A stretch of DNA of 30,166 nt from Darwinibacter acetoxidans_A (GTDB lineage: Bacteria; Bacillota; Limnochordia; Darwinibacteriales; Darwinibacteriaceae): the NCBI GenBank assembly GCA_041936745.1, contig JBHGWS010000096.1, forward strand, positions 1-30,166, written 5' to 3'. The notes below the pieces were generated by a model. The model saw only the letters and a list, made by a program, of their open reading frames with translations, was not told the origin of the DNA and did no database searches. This document shows positions 7,546 to 16,322 of the stretch, in pieces. The position numbers and the translations under genes were made by a program. Every line of letters starts with the position of its first letter. The stretch's first letter is position 1.

Positions 7546-8781
7546 AGCAACTTGGACGATCTGCTCTTCTTCCCCGGTTAGGGCGTTGAGGTAAATCAGA
7601 TAATGTTCATTCTGATACTCCACCCCTAAGCGCTTTGTCAGTACTTCTTCTTTTTGGCCGGTGGGGATCAAAGCCATCTTCTCATCCAAGATCTTCACCC
7701 CGCCGCCAACTTTATCCCCGGCCTCCCACTCAGCCGCAGGCGTTACATCAGTCCACTCCGCCCTGCTCTGCGCAATATAAAAGGGGACACCCCAAAACCC
7801 TAAAATGCTGCCGTCCGCGGCGCTTACCTGGACCTTAACCGAAGCAGTATAAAGCAGTACCCCATCCCGTTTTGGCACAAAGGTCAAAGTCGCCCTGTTT
7901 TGCAGAAGTTGAGCGTCCGTTAAGTGCATGGGCGGGAAATCTCTTTCTTCTAAAAAAGCCAAACCGCGCAGCTTTAATTCGCCCAGTTCCAACTTCTTTT
8001 CCGAAACTTCGCCTAAAGAAGTGAACCATAAAACCATGCCGCCTTTTTGCGAGACCTCGATTATGACATGCTCCCCATTACCCGCGGCTTCCACGGTATA
8101 AGTAGGGAGGCTGCCCTTGCTTTCGTTAGTTATTACGTAGTTTAAATCCGTTTCGCCCCAAAAAGAGCGGGCGGCTTTTAAAGCCTCTTCCGCGGTGATC
8201 TGCTCGCCTTTGATCTCACCCCGCCGGCCGGGTGTTTTTAATTCCGCCAAATCATTGTTGATCGCGGTCAGGGTTTGCAGAACATCGGAGAACGATAATT
8301 TTACCCCGAGATATTCATGCCAGGACACCCAGGGAAATTCCGCCTTTTTCTGCATTAACGCCTTCTGCAGCCGGCCGTGCACGTGTTTAATTTGTTCGTA
8401 TAATTGATCTGCGGCAAAGGCCCCGCTGTGCTCGTAAAGATAGCTTTGATTGTAAACTTCCGCCAAAAGATTTGCAATCCTTTCGGTTTCAATCTCACCG
8501 AAAGGCAGTCCTCCCATATTGCTTTGAGCAGCATAAACTAAGCGGCGGATATCGGCCCCTATTTGATGGCGCTGCCTGCCGCTCACCGCCAAGCGGGCCC
8601 GCCCCACCTCTAAAGTTAATTCCTGCAGATGCGTGGCAAATTCACTGAGGGCCCGCTGGTAAGCCACTTCCACCTGGCGCTCATACAGCTTCTGCAGGTA
8701 ATGTTGGCCGCCGACGAACCCCAGACTCAAAAGAACTATACCGAAAAGTATTTTTATGAGCCTCGTGCGGACTTTGGACAC
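7528..8781 (-). CDS. ypeB: Germination protein YpeB
   Basis: A 417-residue protein that in Bacillus spores is needed to place and stabilise the cortex-lytic enzyme SleB at the inner membrane. It has one N-terminal membrane helix (about 9-27), a mainly helical domain with SNMGGLPFGEIETERIANLL and YNQSYLYEHSG segments characteristic of YpeB, and a C-terminal half of PepSY-type repeats (ITAEEALKAARSFWG; the LTDAQLL and VGGGVKILDEKMALIPTG regions). GTG at 8781 has AGGAGG 6 bases upstream; this ribosome site overlaps the sleB stop codon, so the pair is tightly coupled. It is close to the usual length of about 450. The identity is firm because of sequence and partner. Confidence 0.93.
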   Translation of the reverse strand: MSKVRTRLIKILFGIVLLSLGFVGGQHYLQKLYERQVEVAYQRALSEFATHLQELTLEVGRARLAVSGRQRHQIGADIRRLVYAAQSNMGGLPFGEIETERIANLLAEVYNQSYLYEHSGAFAADQLYEQIKHVHGRLQKALMQKKAEFPWVSWHEYLGVKLSFSDVLQTLTAINNDLAELKTPGRRGEIKGEQITAEEALKAARSFWGETDLNYVITNESKGSLPTYTVEAAGNGEHVIIEVSQKGGMVLWFTSLGEVSEKKLELGELKLRGLAFLEERDFPPMHLTDAQLLQNRATLTFVPKRDGVLLYTASVKVQVSAADGSILGFWGVPFYIAQSRAEWTDVTPAAEWEAGDKVGGGVKILDEKMALIPTGQKEEVLTKRLGVEYQNEHYLIYLNALTGEEEQIVQVASPDFF

Positions 8782-8791
8782 AAGCTGCCTC

Positions 8792-9295
8792 CTAGCCGGA
8801 AAAGATGTGTTTACCGATAGTCTTGATTACAGGCCGGCTTTTAATCCAGGCGCTGCGCGCTTTTTTAGGGTTGTAAAAGTAGAGGGCGCCGCCGGTGGGG
8901 TCCAAGCCGTTTAAAGCATCGTGGGCGGCCCGTTTTGCGGTACTGTCCGCCGCCTGATAAATCTGGCCGTTGGCAACCACGGAAAAAGCCAATGGTTCAT
9001 AGACAACCCCGGGAATGGTGTTGGGGAATTCCGGGTGCCGGACCCGATTTAAGATCACCGCGGCAACTGCCACCTGCCCGTCGTACGGCTCCCCTTGCGC
9101 CTCGGCCCGCACCGCCCTGGCTAAAAGATCCAGGTCTGCCTGGGAAAAAGCTGTACGCCAGCCGGTGGGCCCGCCTTCTGCCGCTGATTCTTCTTTAGGT
9201 GCCGGCGCAGGCAGGGAAAGCCACCAAACAAAGAGAAAAATTCCCAACACAAGAAAGGGCCCAAAACGCAGAATTTGATTTCTAAATCTTTTCAT
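8792..9295 (-). CDS. sleB: Spore cortex-lytic enzyme SleB (catalytic domain)
   Basis: A 167-residue cell wall hydrolase. An N-terminal membrane anchor or signal (about 11-27) is followed by a short linker and the SleB/hydrolase_2 domain: LLARAVRAEAQGEPYDGQVAVAAVILNRV with likely catalytic Glu65, then EPLAFSVVANGQIY and GALYFYNPKKARSAWI ending in GKHIFSG. SleB is a lytic transglycosylase that degrades cortex peptidoglycan during germination. The N-terminal peptidoglycan-binding domain of Bacillus SleB is missing, so the protein is shorter and may rely on YpeB for placement. ATG at 9295 follows GGAAGGAG. No clear sigma-G promoter was found upstream. Confidence 0.93.
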   Translation of the reverse strand: MKRFRNQILRFGPFLVLGIFLFVWWLSLPAPAPKEESAAEGGPTGWRTAFSQADLDLLARAVRAEAQGEPYDGQVAVAAVILNRVRHPEFPNTIPGVVYEPLAFSVVANGQIYQAADSTAKRAAHDALNGLDPTGGALYFYNPKKARSAWIKSRPVIKTIGKHIFSG

Positions 9296-9326
9296 ATTCG
9301 ATTTTTCTCCTTCCTGATTTACGAAG

Positions 9327-9355
9327 GCAGGATAACTCTTCTTCGTCCAGAAAAC
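9327..9355 (+). promoter_or_regulatory. Candidate sigma-H promoter of the RND pump gene
   Basis: GCAGGATAA is followed after 11 bases by CCAGAAAAC. The -35 half matches RNAGGAWWW; the -10 keeps GAA but has C instead of a purine at its first position. It is about 50 bases upstream of the pump start and oriented towards it. Confidence 0.4.
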
Positions 9356-9404
9356 TGTACCTGGAAGTTACTTAAACTTCCGTGTTTCTTAAGGGGGACT
9401 GATT

Positions 9405-12400
9405 ATGCACCTAGCTAAATTTGCCATTAAAAGGCCCGTAGTCATTACTGTGATAGTGATCATCGCCATCATTTTCGGTTTTATCTCCTTAGAAAGAGTG
9501 GGGATCGACTTGCTGCCCGATCTCAATTTCCCCGTGGCAGTAGTTGTCACTCTTTACCCGGGTGGCTCAGCCCAAATTATCGAAACGGATGTAACCGTGC
9601 CCGTGGAAGGCTCTTTAGCCGGCGTAAGCGGCCTGCGCCGCTTGAACTCTTTCAGCATGGAAAATGCCTCCGCGGTTGTCCTTCAATTTGAGTGGGGCAC
9701 GGACATGCTCACAGCTTTGGATCATATCCGCAACAACCTAGCCCAAGTGGGCCTGACACTGCCAGAGGGAGTGCAGGCACCCATTGTCGCGCAGGTTGAT
9801 CCCAACGATTTCCCCCTTATGCTCGTAGGAGTCAGCGGCGAAGGCCTTTCTCCCATCGAACTTTCGGAACAGCTGTTGGGGATCAAACCACAGCTGGAAC
9901 AAATCTTGGGCGTTGCTCAAGTCAGCCTCTTGGGGACAAGTAAAGAAGAAGTGCAAGTTTTGTTCGATCCGGAACATCTCAATGAAATCAATTTAACACC
10001 GGTTATTTTACAGCAGTTGATCGCCTACCAAAACATCGTAGTGCCCGGTGGGACTGTAACCGCGGGAGATACCCGCTACACGACCAGGGCGGGCAGTGAA
10101 ATCACAAGCGTTGACGAGTTAGAAAACATTATCGTCGGCATCAAACAAGGCGAAGGTATTTTAGGCTTGGGCGGCATGATCCCCTCCTTAACCTACCTTG
10201 CCGATGTGGCGGAAATAACCACTCATATCCAGCCGAGAGACGGCTTAACCCGTTTTAACGGCCGCGATGCGGCTTTAATCCAAATCATGCGCCAAAGCGG
10301 TGCTAATACGGTTCGGGTTGCCGACGATGTGCAGAAAGCCTTGGCGCGCTTGGAAGCGGAATACCCACACCTGCAGTTCACAACGATTACGGATCAGTCA
10401 TTGTTTATCCGCAACAGCATCAGTAATCTGGCCTCCAACGGCCTGATTGGCGGTATTTTAGCTGTTGCGGTGCTCTGGCTCTTTTTACGCAACTTCCAAA
10501 GCTTGTTAATTATAGCCTTGTCTATTCCTGTTTCAATTATTGCCAGCTTTGTCTTAGTGTATTTTTCCAACTTGTCCCTTAACCTCATGACCTTGGGCGG
10601 TTTAGCCTTGGGCGTAGGCATGCTGGTGGATTCTTCCATTGTAGTTTTAGAAAACATTTACCGGCATACCTCAAAAGGGGGCACGGCTGCCCTGGCCGCG
10701 GAACAAGGCGCGGGAGAAGTTGCCGGGGCAATTTTGGCCTCGACGACCACAACGATTGCCGTCTTTTTACCGGTCATCTTTTTGCAGAGCCTGGCAGGCC
10801 AGCTTTTTAAAGAGTTGGGCTTAACCATCTCTTATTCTTTGGTTGCTGCCCTTTTGGTGGCTTTAACCGTAATACCGGCGCTTGCCGCCAAGTTTTTAAA
10901 AACCGTGCCTAAAGCCCAATCCACCTCGGCCGAAGGGGCTTTTTTTGGCAGAGTGCAGGGCTTTTATGTCCGGCTTTTAGAAGGAGTCCTTAAGAGAAAG
11001 TTTATCATTTTAGCTGTCGCGGCGGTTTTGGTTGCCATCTCACTTTTTATTTACCCGCGAATGGATGAAGAGTTTTTGCCAAGCTTTGACGAAGGATTTT
11101 TAGGAGTTACGGCCATGCTCCCCGCCGGGCTGCCCTTAGAGAAAGTGGGCCAAATCACGGCGGCGATCGAAAAGGATCTTATGGCAATCCCCGAAGTAGC
11201 CAGTGTTACTACCCAAGTAGGGGAACAGGGGGAAATGGATCTTTTAAGCTTGGTTACGGGAACGGGTATTGAAAATGCCCAATTTTCCATTACGTTAAAG
11301 CCCCACGAAAAACGCCGGCGCAAGAGCCAACAAATTATCGATGAAGTACAGGAAATCATGACCCACAGAGGAGCGCTCAGGGTTAATATAGCTGACAGTT
11401 CTTTATTCGGCTCTGCTTCCAGCACGATTTTGACGCCGAATCTCCTGATTGAGGTGCGGGGCGAAGATTTGGCCGTTCTTTTGGAACTCTCGGAAGAAAT
11501 CATGGCCGAGTTGAATAAAATACCGGGGTTTCGCTCAATCCAGAACTCGGAATTTAGAGCCGGGCAGGAGCTGTTTCTAAACGTTGATACTTCCCGCAGT
11601 ATCTTAGGAGGGTTTACCGCCGGCCAAGTGGGTTTGGGCATGCGCTACGCCACGGCGGGATTAAAAGCCACCGATCTGCAAATGGGCCGCCGTACGCTGC
11701 CCGTTGTCCTCAGGCCCAATTCTCCTGTGGATTCAGTTGATGATCTTTTAAACACTAAGGTTACCTCCCCGGTCCAAATCGCCGGTTTAGGGGAAAATCC
11801 CGTACTTTTAAGTGAAGTTGTGGAACCGGAAATAGGGCCGGCCCGCTCCGTTATCCAAAGAACGGATCGGCTACAGGTAATTTACGTCACCGGCATTTTG
11901 GATACCATCTCTTTAACAAAAGCAACGCGGGCCGGGCAGGAAATAATCGATAATTTAAATGTGCCGCCCGGTTATCATGTGCAGATTGGGGGCATACAGG
12001 AAATCATCGATGAGTCAATCAGCGACCTGCTTCTGGCCCTCATCTTGGCCGTTGCCTTAGTTTATCTGGTCATGGCGGCCCAGTTTGAGTCGTTCATCCA
12101 ACCCCTTATTATCATGTTCTCCATCCCCCTTGCTTTAATCGGTTCTTTGGTCGGTTTATGGCTGGTAGGCGGCAATATTGGCGTTATGGCGATTATCGGC
12201 ATTATTGTCCTGGCAGGAATTGTGGTGAACAATGCCATTGTCTTGGTGGATTACATCAACTTAAGGCGGGGGCAAGCGCCCGAACTGCCCGTTAGGGAGG
12301 CGATTTTAGAAGCCTGCCGAGTGCGGCTGAGGCCTATTTTGATGACTTCCATCACTACCATCTTCGGCCTTTTACCTGTGGCCTTAGGCCTCGGAGTGGG

Positions 12401-12548
12401 CGCAGAATTTCAAAGGCCGCTTGCCGCTACAATTATGGGCGGGCTCGTTACTTCCACCTTTTTAACCTTGTTTGTCATTCCCGTAATTTACGAGCTGGTC
12501 CACCGTTTGGAAAGAAAGGCAGGCCAAACGCAAACAACAGCGGTTTAG
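9405..12548 (+). CDS. RND efflux transporter, HAE1/AcrB-SwrC type
   Basis: A 1047-residue, 12-helix RND pump subunit. Typical features are FAIKRPVVITVIVI at the N-terminus, VGIDLLPDLNFPVAVV, a first periplasmic-type loop with PNDFPLMLVGVSG, the TM4 proton-relay region LALGVGMLVDSSIVVLEN with Asp409 (AcrB has two acids here, this protein one), a repeat of this architecture in the second half, and GIIVLAGIVVNNAIVLVDYI in TM10. In Bacillota the closest named protein is SwrC/YerP (surfactin and lipophilic-compound resistance). No membrane fusion protein or outer-membrane channel is next to it. ATG at 9405 follows AAGGGGG. It is a single-gene unit ended by a strong terminator; the substrate is unknown. 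Confidence 0.92.
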   Translation: MHLAKFAIKRPVVITVIVIIAIIFGFISLERVGIDLLPDLNFPVAVVVTLYPGGSAQIIETDVTVPVEGSLAGVSGLRRLNSFSMENASAVVLQFEWGTDMLTALDHIRNNLAQVGLTLPEGVQAPIVAQVDPNDFPLMLVGVSGEGLSPIELSEQLLGIKPQLEQILGVAQVSLLGTSKEEVQVLFDPEHLNEINLTPVILQQLIAYQNIVVPGGTVTAGDTRYTTRAGSEITSVDELENIIVGIKQGEGILGLGGMIPSLTYLADVAEITTHIQPRDGLTRFNGRDAALIQIMRQSGANTVRVADDVQKALARLEAEYPHLQFTTITDQSLFIRNSISNLASNGLIGGILAVAVLWLFLRNFQSLLIIALSIPVSIIASFVLVYFSNLSLNLMTLGGLALGVGMLVDSSIVVLENIYRHTSKGGTAALAAEQGAGEVAGAILASTTTTIAVFLPVIFLQSLAGQLFKELGLTISYSLVAALLVALTVIPALAAKFLKTVPKAQSTSAEGAFFGRVQGFYVRLLEGVLKRKFIILAVAAVLVAISLFIYPRMDEEFLPSFDEGFLGVTAMLPAGLPLEKVGQITAAIEKDLMAIPEVASVTTQVGEQGEMDLLSLVTGTGIENAQFSITLKPHEKRRRKSQQIIDEVQEIMTHRGALRVNIADSSLFGSASSTILTPNLLIEVRGEDLAVLLELSEEIMAELNKIPGFRSIQNSEFRAGQELFLNVDTSRSILGGFTAGQVGLGMRYATAGLKATDLQMGRRTLPVVLRPNSPVDSVDDLLNTKVTSPVQIAGLGENPVLLSEVVEPEIGPARSVIQRTDRLQVIYVTGILDTISLTKATRAGQEIIDNLNVPPGYHVQIGGIQEIIDESISDLLLALILAVALVYLVMAAQFESFIQPLIIMFSIPLALIGSLVGLWLVGGNIGVMAIIGIIVLAGIVVNNAIVLVDYINLRRGQAPELPVREAILEACRVRLRPILMTSITTIFGLLPVALGLGVGAEFQRPLAATIMGGLVTSTFLTLFVIPVIYELVHRLERKAGQTQTTAV

Positions 12549-12558
12549 AAGACTGAAG

Positions 12559-12592
12559 GCCCTCAGCTGAAAATCAGCTGAGGGCTCTTTTT
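12559..12592 (+). terminator. Strong intrinsic terminator of the RND pump gene
   Basis: GCCCTCAGCTGA (12559-12570) pairs perfectly with TCAGCTGAGGGC (12574-12585) around an AAA loop, followed by TCTTTTT. It lies 11 bases after the stop codon. Confidence 0.95.
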
Positions 12593-12610
12593 ATTTCAAA
12601 GGGGCGGCCC

Positions 12611-12680
12611 AAAAAACCCTGCTAAACCGGATAAAAGGAGAGTACAGGCCGCCGCGCAACCGGGGAAAGCAGGATTTTTT
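12611..12680. repeat. Inverted repeat upstream of the sugar-binding protein gene
   Basis: AAAAAACCCTGC (12611-12622) is the reverse complement of GCAGGATTTTTT (12669-12680) except for one base, and the inner flanks share CCGG. The right arm is also the -35 part of the candidate sigma-H promoter, so the structure could influence its use. It could also be coincidence. Confidence 0.4.
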
Positions 12681-12698
12681 TGCTGAACGTTGTATAAT
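12669..12698 (+). promoter_or_regulatory. Candidate promoter of the sugar ABC operon (sigma-H-like -35, TATAAT -10)
   Basis: GCAGGATTT (12669-12677) matches the sigma-H -35 and is followed after 11 bases by GTTGTATAAT. The TATAAT at 12693-12698 would also suit sigma-A, but no good TTGACA lies 16-18 bp upstream. It is about 80 bases upstream of the start codon. Confidence 0.5.
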
Positions 12699-12777
12699 TA
12701 AAGTGTTAGGTTTATTAACTTATTGTTGGGGAGGTGGGGTTAAAAGGTTTAGCAGTATACCAAAGGAGGAGTCTAAA

Positions 12778-14061
12778 ATGAAAAGATTTTGCCGTTTAAT
12801 GCTGGTTGTCTTGGCGTTAGCCATTGCCGCAGGGGCAGTACATGCTCAAACCATTGAGTTGACGTTTTGGACCCACACAGATGATAACCGTACCTTGATT
12901 GAGGAACGCTATATTGCGGAGTTTGAAGAAATGTACCCGAATGTGAAGATCAAAAGGGTAGCAAACGAAGCGAGTAAGATGGGTGATTTAATTTTAACGG
13001 CTTTTTCTGCCCACAACGCCCCCGATATTTTTAACCTACCCATTGAACAAGAATACGCTTATATGGTGCACCAGCGCGTGGCACCGGTTGATTACGATGC
13101 AATCGGCTACAAAGATGCGGATGATTTAAGGAGCCATTACCTGGAAGGCACGTTTGATCCGATTACAATGGACGGCCTGATTTACGGCCTGCCCCTGGAA
13201 GTAACTAACTGGTCAATTTATATCAATGATCGGGTCTTTAAAGATGCCGGTTTAGATCCGGAAACCGACTGGCCCCGCACTTGGGAAGAGATGGCCGACA
13301 TTGCGGACAAGCTGACGCTGCGGGACGGCGAAGTTGTGACCCGGCGGGGTTTTGATTTCCGCTACCCCTATTACTTAGTTTCCGTCCTGCCCATGATTGA
13401 GCAGCTGGGCGGGAAACTTTTGAGTGATGACGGCCAAACCGCCATTGTCAATGAGGATGCTTGGATTCAAGTCTTAAAGTTTTTCCAAGACTGGGGCCCC
13501 CACGGGCGCAATCTGGGCAGCCCAACTTACCCGGCGGCGCGGAAAATTTGGAACAAAGACAATAATGATCTGGCAATGTGCTTAAGCGGCTACTATCAGC
13601 AGGCCCGCCTGCACATTGATAACCCTGAATTCCACGACAGCGGCGAGTGGCGGGTAGTGCCCTTCCCCGTGTTTGAAAATGCCATCAACGATGTGAGGGC
13701 TTCCTACTACGGGCATTATTATTTAGTAAATGCCCAGGCTTCCGCCGAAAAGCAGAAGTGGGCCTGGAAATTCATCGCCTACATGCTGGATCACCCTTGG
13801 GAGTATTTAGACAAGGTTAACATCCTGCAGCCCAGAAAGGATCTCCTGGAAGACCAGGATTTCATGGAGCTTCCCTACATGGACGTTTTCATGAGCGACA
13901 TGGAAAAATCCCATGCCGTCTTCCTCCACGAAAACGGCTACCAATTTGAGCGCTTCATCGGCGATGCCGTTGACGGTGTCATGCTCGCAGGCGAATCCGT
14001 GGAAGAAGCCTTGGCCACTTTGAAAAATAGGATTCAAGAAGTTTTGGATGACATTTACTAG
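12778..14061 (+). CDS. Sugar ABC transporter substrate-binding protein
   Basis: A 427-residue extracellular solute-binding protein of the family-1 (carbohydrate, MalE-like) type. It begins with a signal peptide (MKRFCRLMLVVLALAIAAG, predicted cut after VHA), then the typical IELTFWTHTDDNRTLIEERYIAEFE, PNVKIKRV, APDIFNLP, a hinge segment LIYGLPLEVTNWSIYIND, TWEEMADIADKLT, and a C-terminal WKFIAYMLDHPW. There is no lipobox cysteine, so anchoring as a lipoprotein is not evident. ATG at 12778 follows AAAGGAGG at 8 bases; the frame is open upstream to 12703, but that part has no ribosome site and would bury the signal peptide. It is first in an operon with two permeases. The sugar cannot be read from the sequence. 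Confidence 0.92.
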   Translation: MKRFCRLMLVVLALAIAAGAVHAQTIELTFWTHTDDNRTLIEERYIAEFEEMYPNVKIKRVANEASKMGDLILTAFSAHNAPDIFNLPIEQEYAYMVHQRVAPVDYDAIGYKDADDLRSHYLEGTFDPITMDGLIYGLPLEVTNWSIYINDRVFKDAGLDPETDWPRTWEEMADIADKLTLRDGEVVTRRGFDFRYPYYLVSVLPMIEQLGGKLLSDDGQTAIVNEDAWIQVLKFFQDWGPHGRNLGSPTYPAARKIWNKDNNDLAMCLSGYYQQARLHIDNPEFHDSGEWRVVPFPVFENAINDVRASYYGHYYLVNAQASAEKQKWAWKFIAYMLDHPWEYLDKVNILQPRKDLLEDQDFMELPYMDVFMSDMEKSHAVFLHENGYQFERFIGDAVDGVMLAGESVEEALATLKNRIQEVLDDIY

Positions 14062-14076
14062 ATTTAAGCGAATTAA

Positions 14077-14105
14077 GGGCTCGGGTTAATTCCCGAGCCT
14101 TCCTT
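14077..14105 (+). terminator. Intercistronic hairpin after the binding-protein gene
   Basis: GGGCTCGGG and CCCGAGCCT (stem 14077-14085 / 14092-14100, one G-T pair) form a stable hairpin followed by TTCCTT, not a full T-run. Such partial terminators between binding-protein and permease genes commonly keep the binding protein more abundant. Confidence 0.6.
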
Positions 14106-14131
14106 GATCAAATGAAGGAGGGTTAAAGCGG

Positions 14132-15043
14132 ATGCGGAAAAAACGGGGCTTCAGCATGGAACAAAAGAAAGCCCGTTGGGGCTGGATTTTTGTGACACCG
14201 GCCTTGCTTATGTTTTCTTTATTCAGTTTTTACCCCATTATTACGGCTTTTTACACCAGTTTTTTTAATAAGAATTTGCTGTCACTGCGTCCCCCCCGCT
14301 ATTTGGGTTGGGGCAATTACAAGTATCTGTTCAGTTCCCGAGAGTTTTTGGAATCGGTAATTAACACCGCCATTTTTACTGCGGGCACTTTTATCCCGTT
14401 AGTGGTATTTAGTTTAATCCTGGCAGTTTTGATCATGTCCATCGGCAGGTTGCAGCGTTTCTTTCAGATGGCTTTCTACGCGCCGGCAGTGTTGTCATCG
14501 GTTGTGGCCGCTTTAATTTGGCTGATGATTTTTGATCCCCGCGGCATTGCCAACCAAGGACTGAACATTCTTCTTCGGACTTCGGGGGTAAATTACCATT
14601 GGCTGTCAAAAGCGGGTATGTTAAGGCTTTCCACCGTTATCGTCTACTTTTGGAAGTACGTTGGCTATTTTACCATCGTCTTTGTAGCCGGTATCGGCGC
14701 CATTCCCCATACCTTACACGAAGCTGCTTTGATTGACGGTGCCAGCCGCTGGCAGAATTTCTGGTATATTACATTTCCCCTCTTGAAGCCCACTACGCTT
14801 TTGGTCTCGGTCATGGCTTTAATCCAATGCCTGAAGACTTTCAGCACCCAATATTTGTTTACCACCTCAGGCGCACCTACCAGGCCCATTAATGTTATCA
14901 CTTTGAATATTTACAACACTGCTATCAAAGATTACCGCATCGGCAGAGCCAGTGCCATGAGTATTCTTCTGTTTCTGGTCATGTTTTTATTTACCTGGTT
15001 CCAGTTAAAGATTTCCAGGACAGAAGAAGTAACCTATATGTAG
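14132..15043 (+). CDS. Sugar ABC transporter permease, MalF type
   Basis: A 303-residue, six-helix permease of the carbohydrate importer CUT1 type. The first helix lies at about 17-42. The cytoplasmic EAA loop that docks on the ATPase is clear: EAALIDGASRWQNFWYITFP from residue 197. ATG at 14132 follows AAGGAGGG at 9 bases. It pairs with the next permease to form the membrane channel for the upstream binding protein. The next gene's ribosome site overlaps this stop codon. Confidence 0.92.
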   Translation: MRKKRGFSMEQKKARWGWIFVTPALLMFSLFSFYPIITAFYTSFFNKNLLSLRPPRYLGWGNYKYLFSSREFLESVINTAIFTAGTFIPLVVFSLILAVLIMSIGRLQRFFQMAFYAPAVLSSVVAALIWLMIFDPRGIANQGLNILLRTSGVNYHWLSKAGMLRLSTVIVYFWKYVGYFTIVFVAGIGAIPHTLHEAALIDGASRWQNFWYITFPLLKPTTLLVSVMALIQCLKTFSTQYLFTTSGAPTRPINVITLNIYNTAIKDYRIGRASAMSILLFLVMFLFTWFQLKISRTEEVTYM

Positions 15044-15053
15044 GAGGGCTAAA

Positions 15054-15917
15054 ATGTCCATCTTGAAATCTAAAAGGTTTTCTTTACAAAAATTGTGGCA
15101 GTTGTTCATTTGGCTGTTTTTGATCATGAGCTGCATTATGATGCTGCTGCCTTTGGCATTTATGTTTACCGCCTCGGCCATGCCCGCCATTGATATCTTG
15201 AAACTCCCCTACCCTTGGGTCAGCGATCATTTTCATTGGCAGAACTTTTGGATCGCCATTCGCGGCCCGGAAGGTACTTTTGAATTTTTGCGCAACATTA
15301 TTAACTCCCTGGTAGTTGCTGTCTCGGTGGCCTTCTTTACGGTGATGTTATCGGCGGCCACGGGCTATGGCTTGGCCAAGTTTGAATTTAAAGGGCGCAA
15401 CTTGGTTTTTATGCTGATTATGGGGACAATGATGATTCCCTTCGAAACCATTATGATCCCCTTATACATGGTCGTCACCGATTTGAGGCTGCAGGATTCC
15501 TACCCGGGCTTGATCTTCCCTTTTGTGGCGAATGCTTTCGGCATCTTTTTGATGCGCCAGTATTTAATCCCGTTCCCCGATGAAATCTTAGATGCGGCCC
15601 GCATCGACGGTGCCAGCGAATTGCGCATCTTCACTCAGGTGATTTTGCCCAACGCCGGGCCCGCCATCGCTACTTTAGGCATCATCGCTTTTCGGGCTCA
15701 ATGGGATAATTTACTCTGGCCCCTTTTGATTGTGCAGAGTGAATCCATGCGGACGGTGCCTTTGTACATCACGCGGTTTTTAGCGGAAACCCACAGCGAT
15801 GAAGGTATTATGATGGCTGTGGCGGTTTTAGCCAGCCTGCCCATGTTTATCCTCTTTTTCACTCTCTCCAAATATTTTGTCAGTACAGAAGGCCTGACCT
15901 CCGCGACCAAAGGGTAG
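15054..15917 (+). CDS. Sugar ABC transporter permease, MalG type
   Basis: A 287-residue partner permease of the CUT1 type with six helices; the first is at about 14-42. The EAA loop reads DAARIDGASELRIFTQVILP from residue 180, and the conserved GYGLAKFEFKGRN and MIPFETIMIPLY segments of MalG-like proteins are present. ATG at 15054 is preceded by AGGAGGG overlapping the previous stop. No ATPase gene follows, so the importer probably uses a shared MsmK/UgpC-type ATPase encoded elsewhere, as is common for CUT1 systems in Bacillota. No convincing terminator was seen right after the stop. Confidence 0.92.
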   Translation: MSILKSKRFSLQKLWQLFIWLFLIMSCIMMLLPLAFMFTASAMPAIDILKLPYPWVSDHFHWQNFWIAIRGPEGTFEFLRNIINSLVVAVSVAFFTVMLSAATGYGLAKFEFKGRNLVFMLIMGTMMIPFETIMIPLYMVVTDLRLQDSYPGLIFPFVANAFGIFLMRQYLIPFPDEILDAARIDGASELRIFTQVILPNAGPAIATLGIIAFRAQWDNLLWPLLIVQSESMRTVPLYITRFLAETHSDEGIMMAVAVLASLPMFILFFTLSKYFVSTEGLTSATKG

Positions 15918-16288
15918 CTGAGCTAAAGCCCGGGCCTCAACTAAGCTTTAAAACATCCGGGACGCAGAGAATATGGCCTCCTGGTTTGTCCTTTGTTTGC
16001 AGCGCAGTTTGTTGCCGGGCCCGGTCCGATTAAATTTGGCCAAAAAGTGTTTCCGGCCCCGTTAAGCCAAGACCGCAGCAAGAATTGGAGCCTGCTTGCC
16101 AAGTGAACAAAAGGGGCTGTGAAAAGGGCCCCGGCCGCAAGGTATGCCAAAGACTATTAACAACCCGCCTTCCTTTGGACAAAACGCTTCCTCAACGGAC
16201 ACTGGAAAAAGCCTACTTACCTTCCCAAGTATATAGCTTCTGGCGGAATTTCGTCACGGAGCCTTTATATGAAAATTAATTTTGGCCT
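15918..16288. other. Intergenic stretch without a recognised gene
   Basis: This lies between the sugar permease and the terminator of the facing symporter gene. A 64-codon frame (16085-16279) has no ribosome site and an implausible composition. Short inverted repeats occur (for example TAAAGC near 15924 and GCTTTA near 15946), but nothing is clear enough to name. Confidence 0.5.
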
Positions 16289-16310
16289 AAAAAAAGCCCC
16301 GCAAGGGGCT
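16289..16310 (-). terminator. Terminator of the trxA-symporter operon
   Basis: On the minus strand, AGCCCC (complement of 16305-16310) pairs with GGGGCT (complement of 16295-16300) around a 4-base loop, followed by a run of seven T (complement of 16289-16295). It lies just after the symporter stop codon. Confidence 0.85.
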
Positions 16311-16322
16311 CTGACTTTAAAA

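Noticed and set aside
16180..16200. CcpA cre-like sequence (ACAAAACGCTTCCT)
   Set aside because: Only the core matches, the ends do not, and it is not near any promoter that I can see.
16085..16279. 64-codon plus-strand frame in the gap before the symporter terminator
   Set aside because: No ribosome site, random-looking composition, and no neighbour logic.
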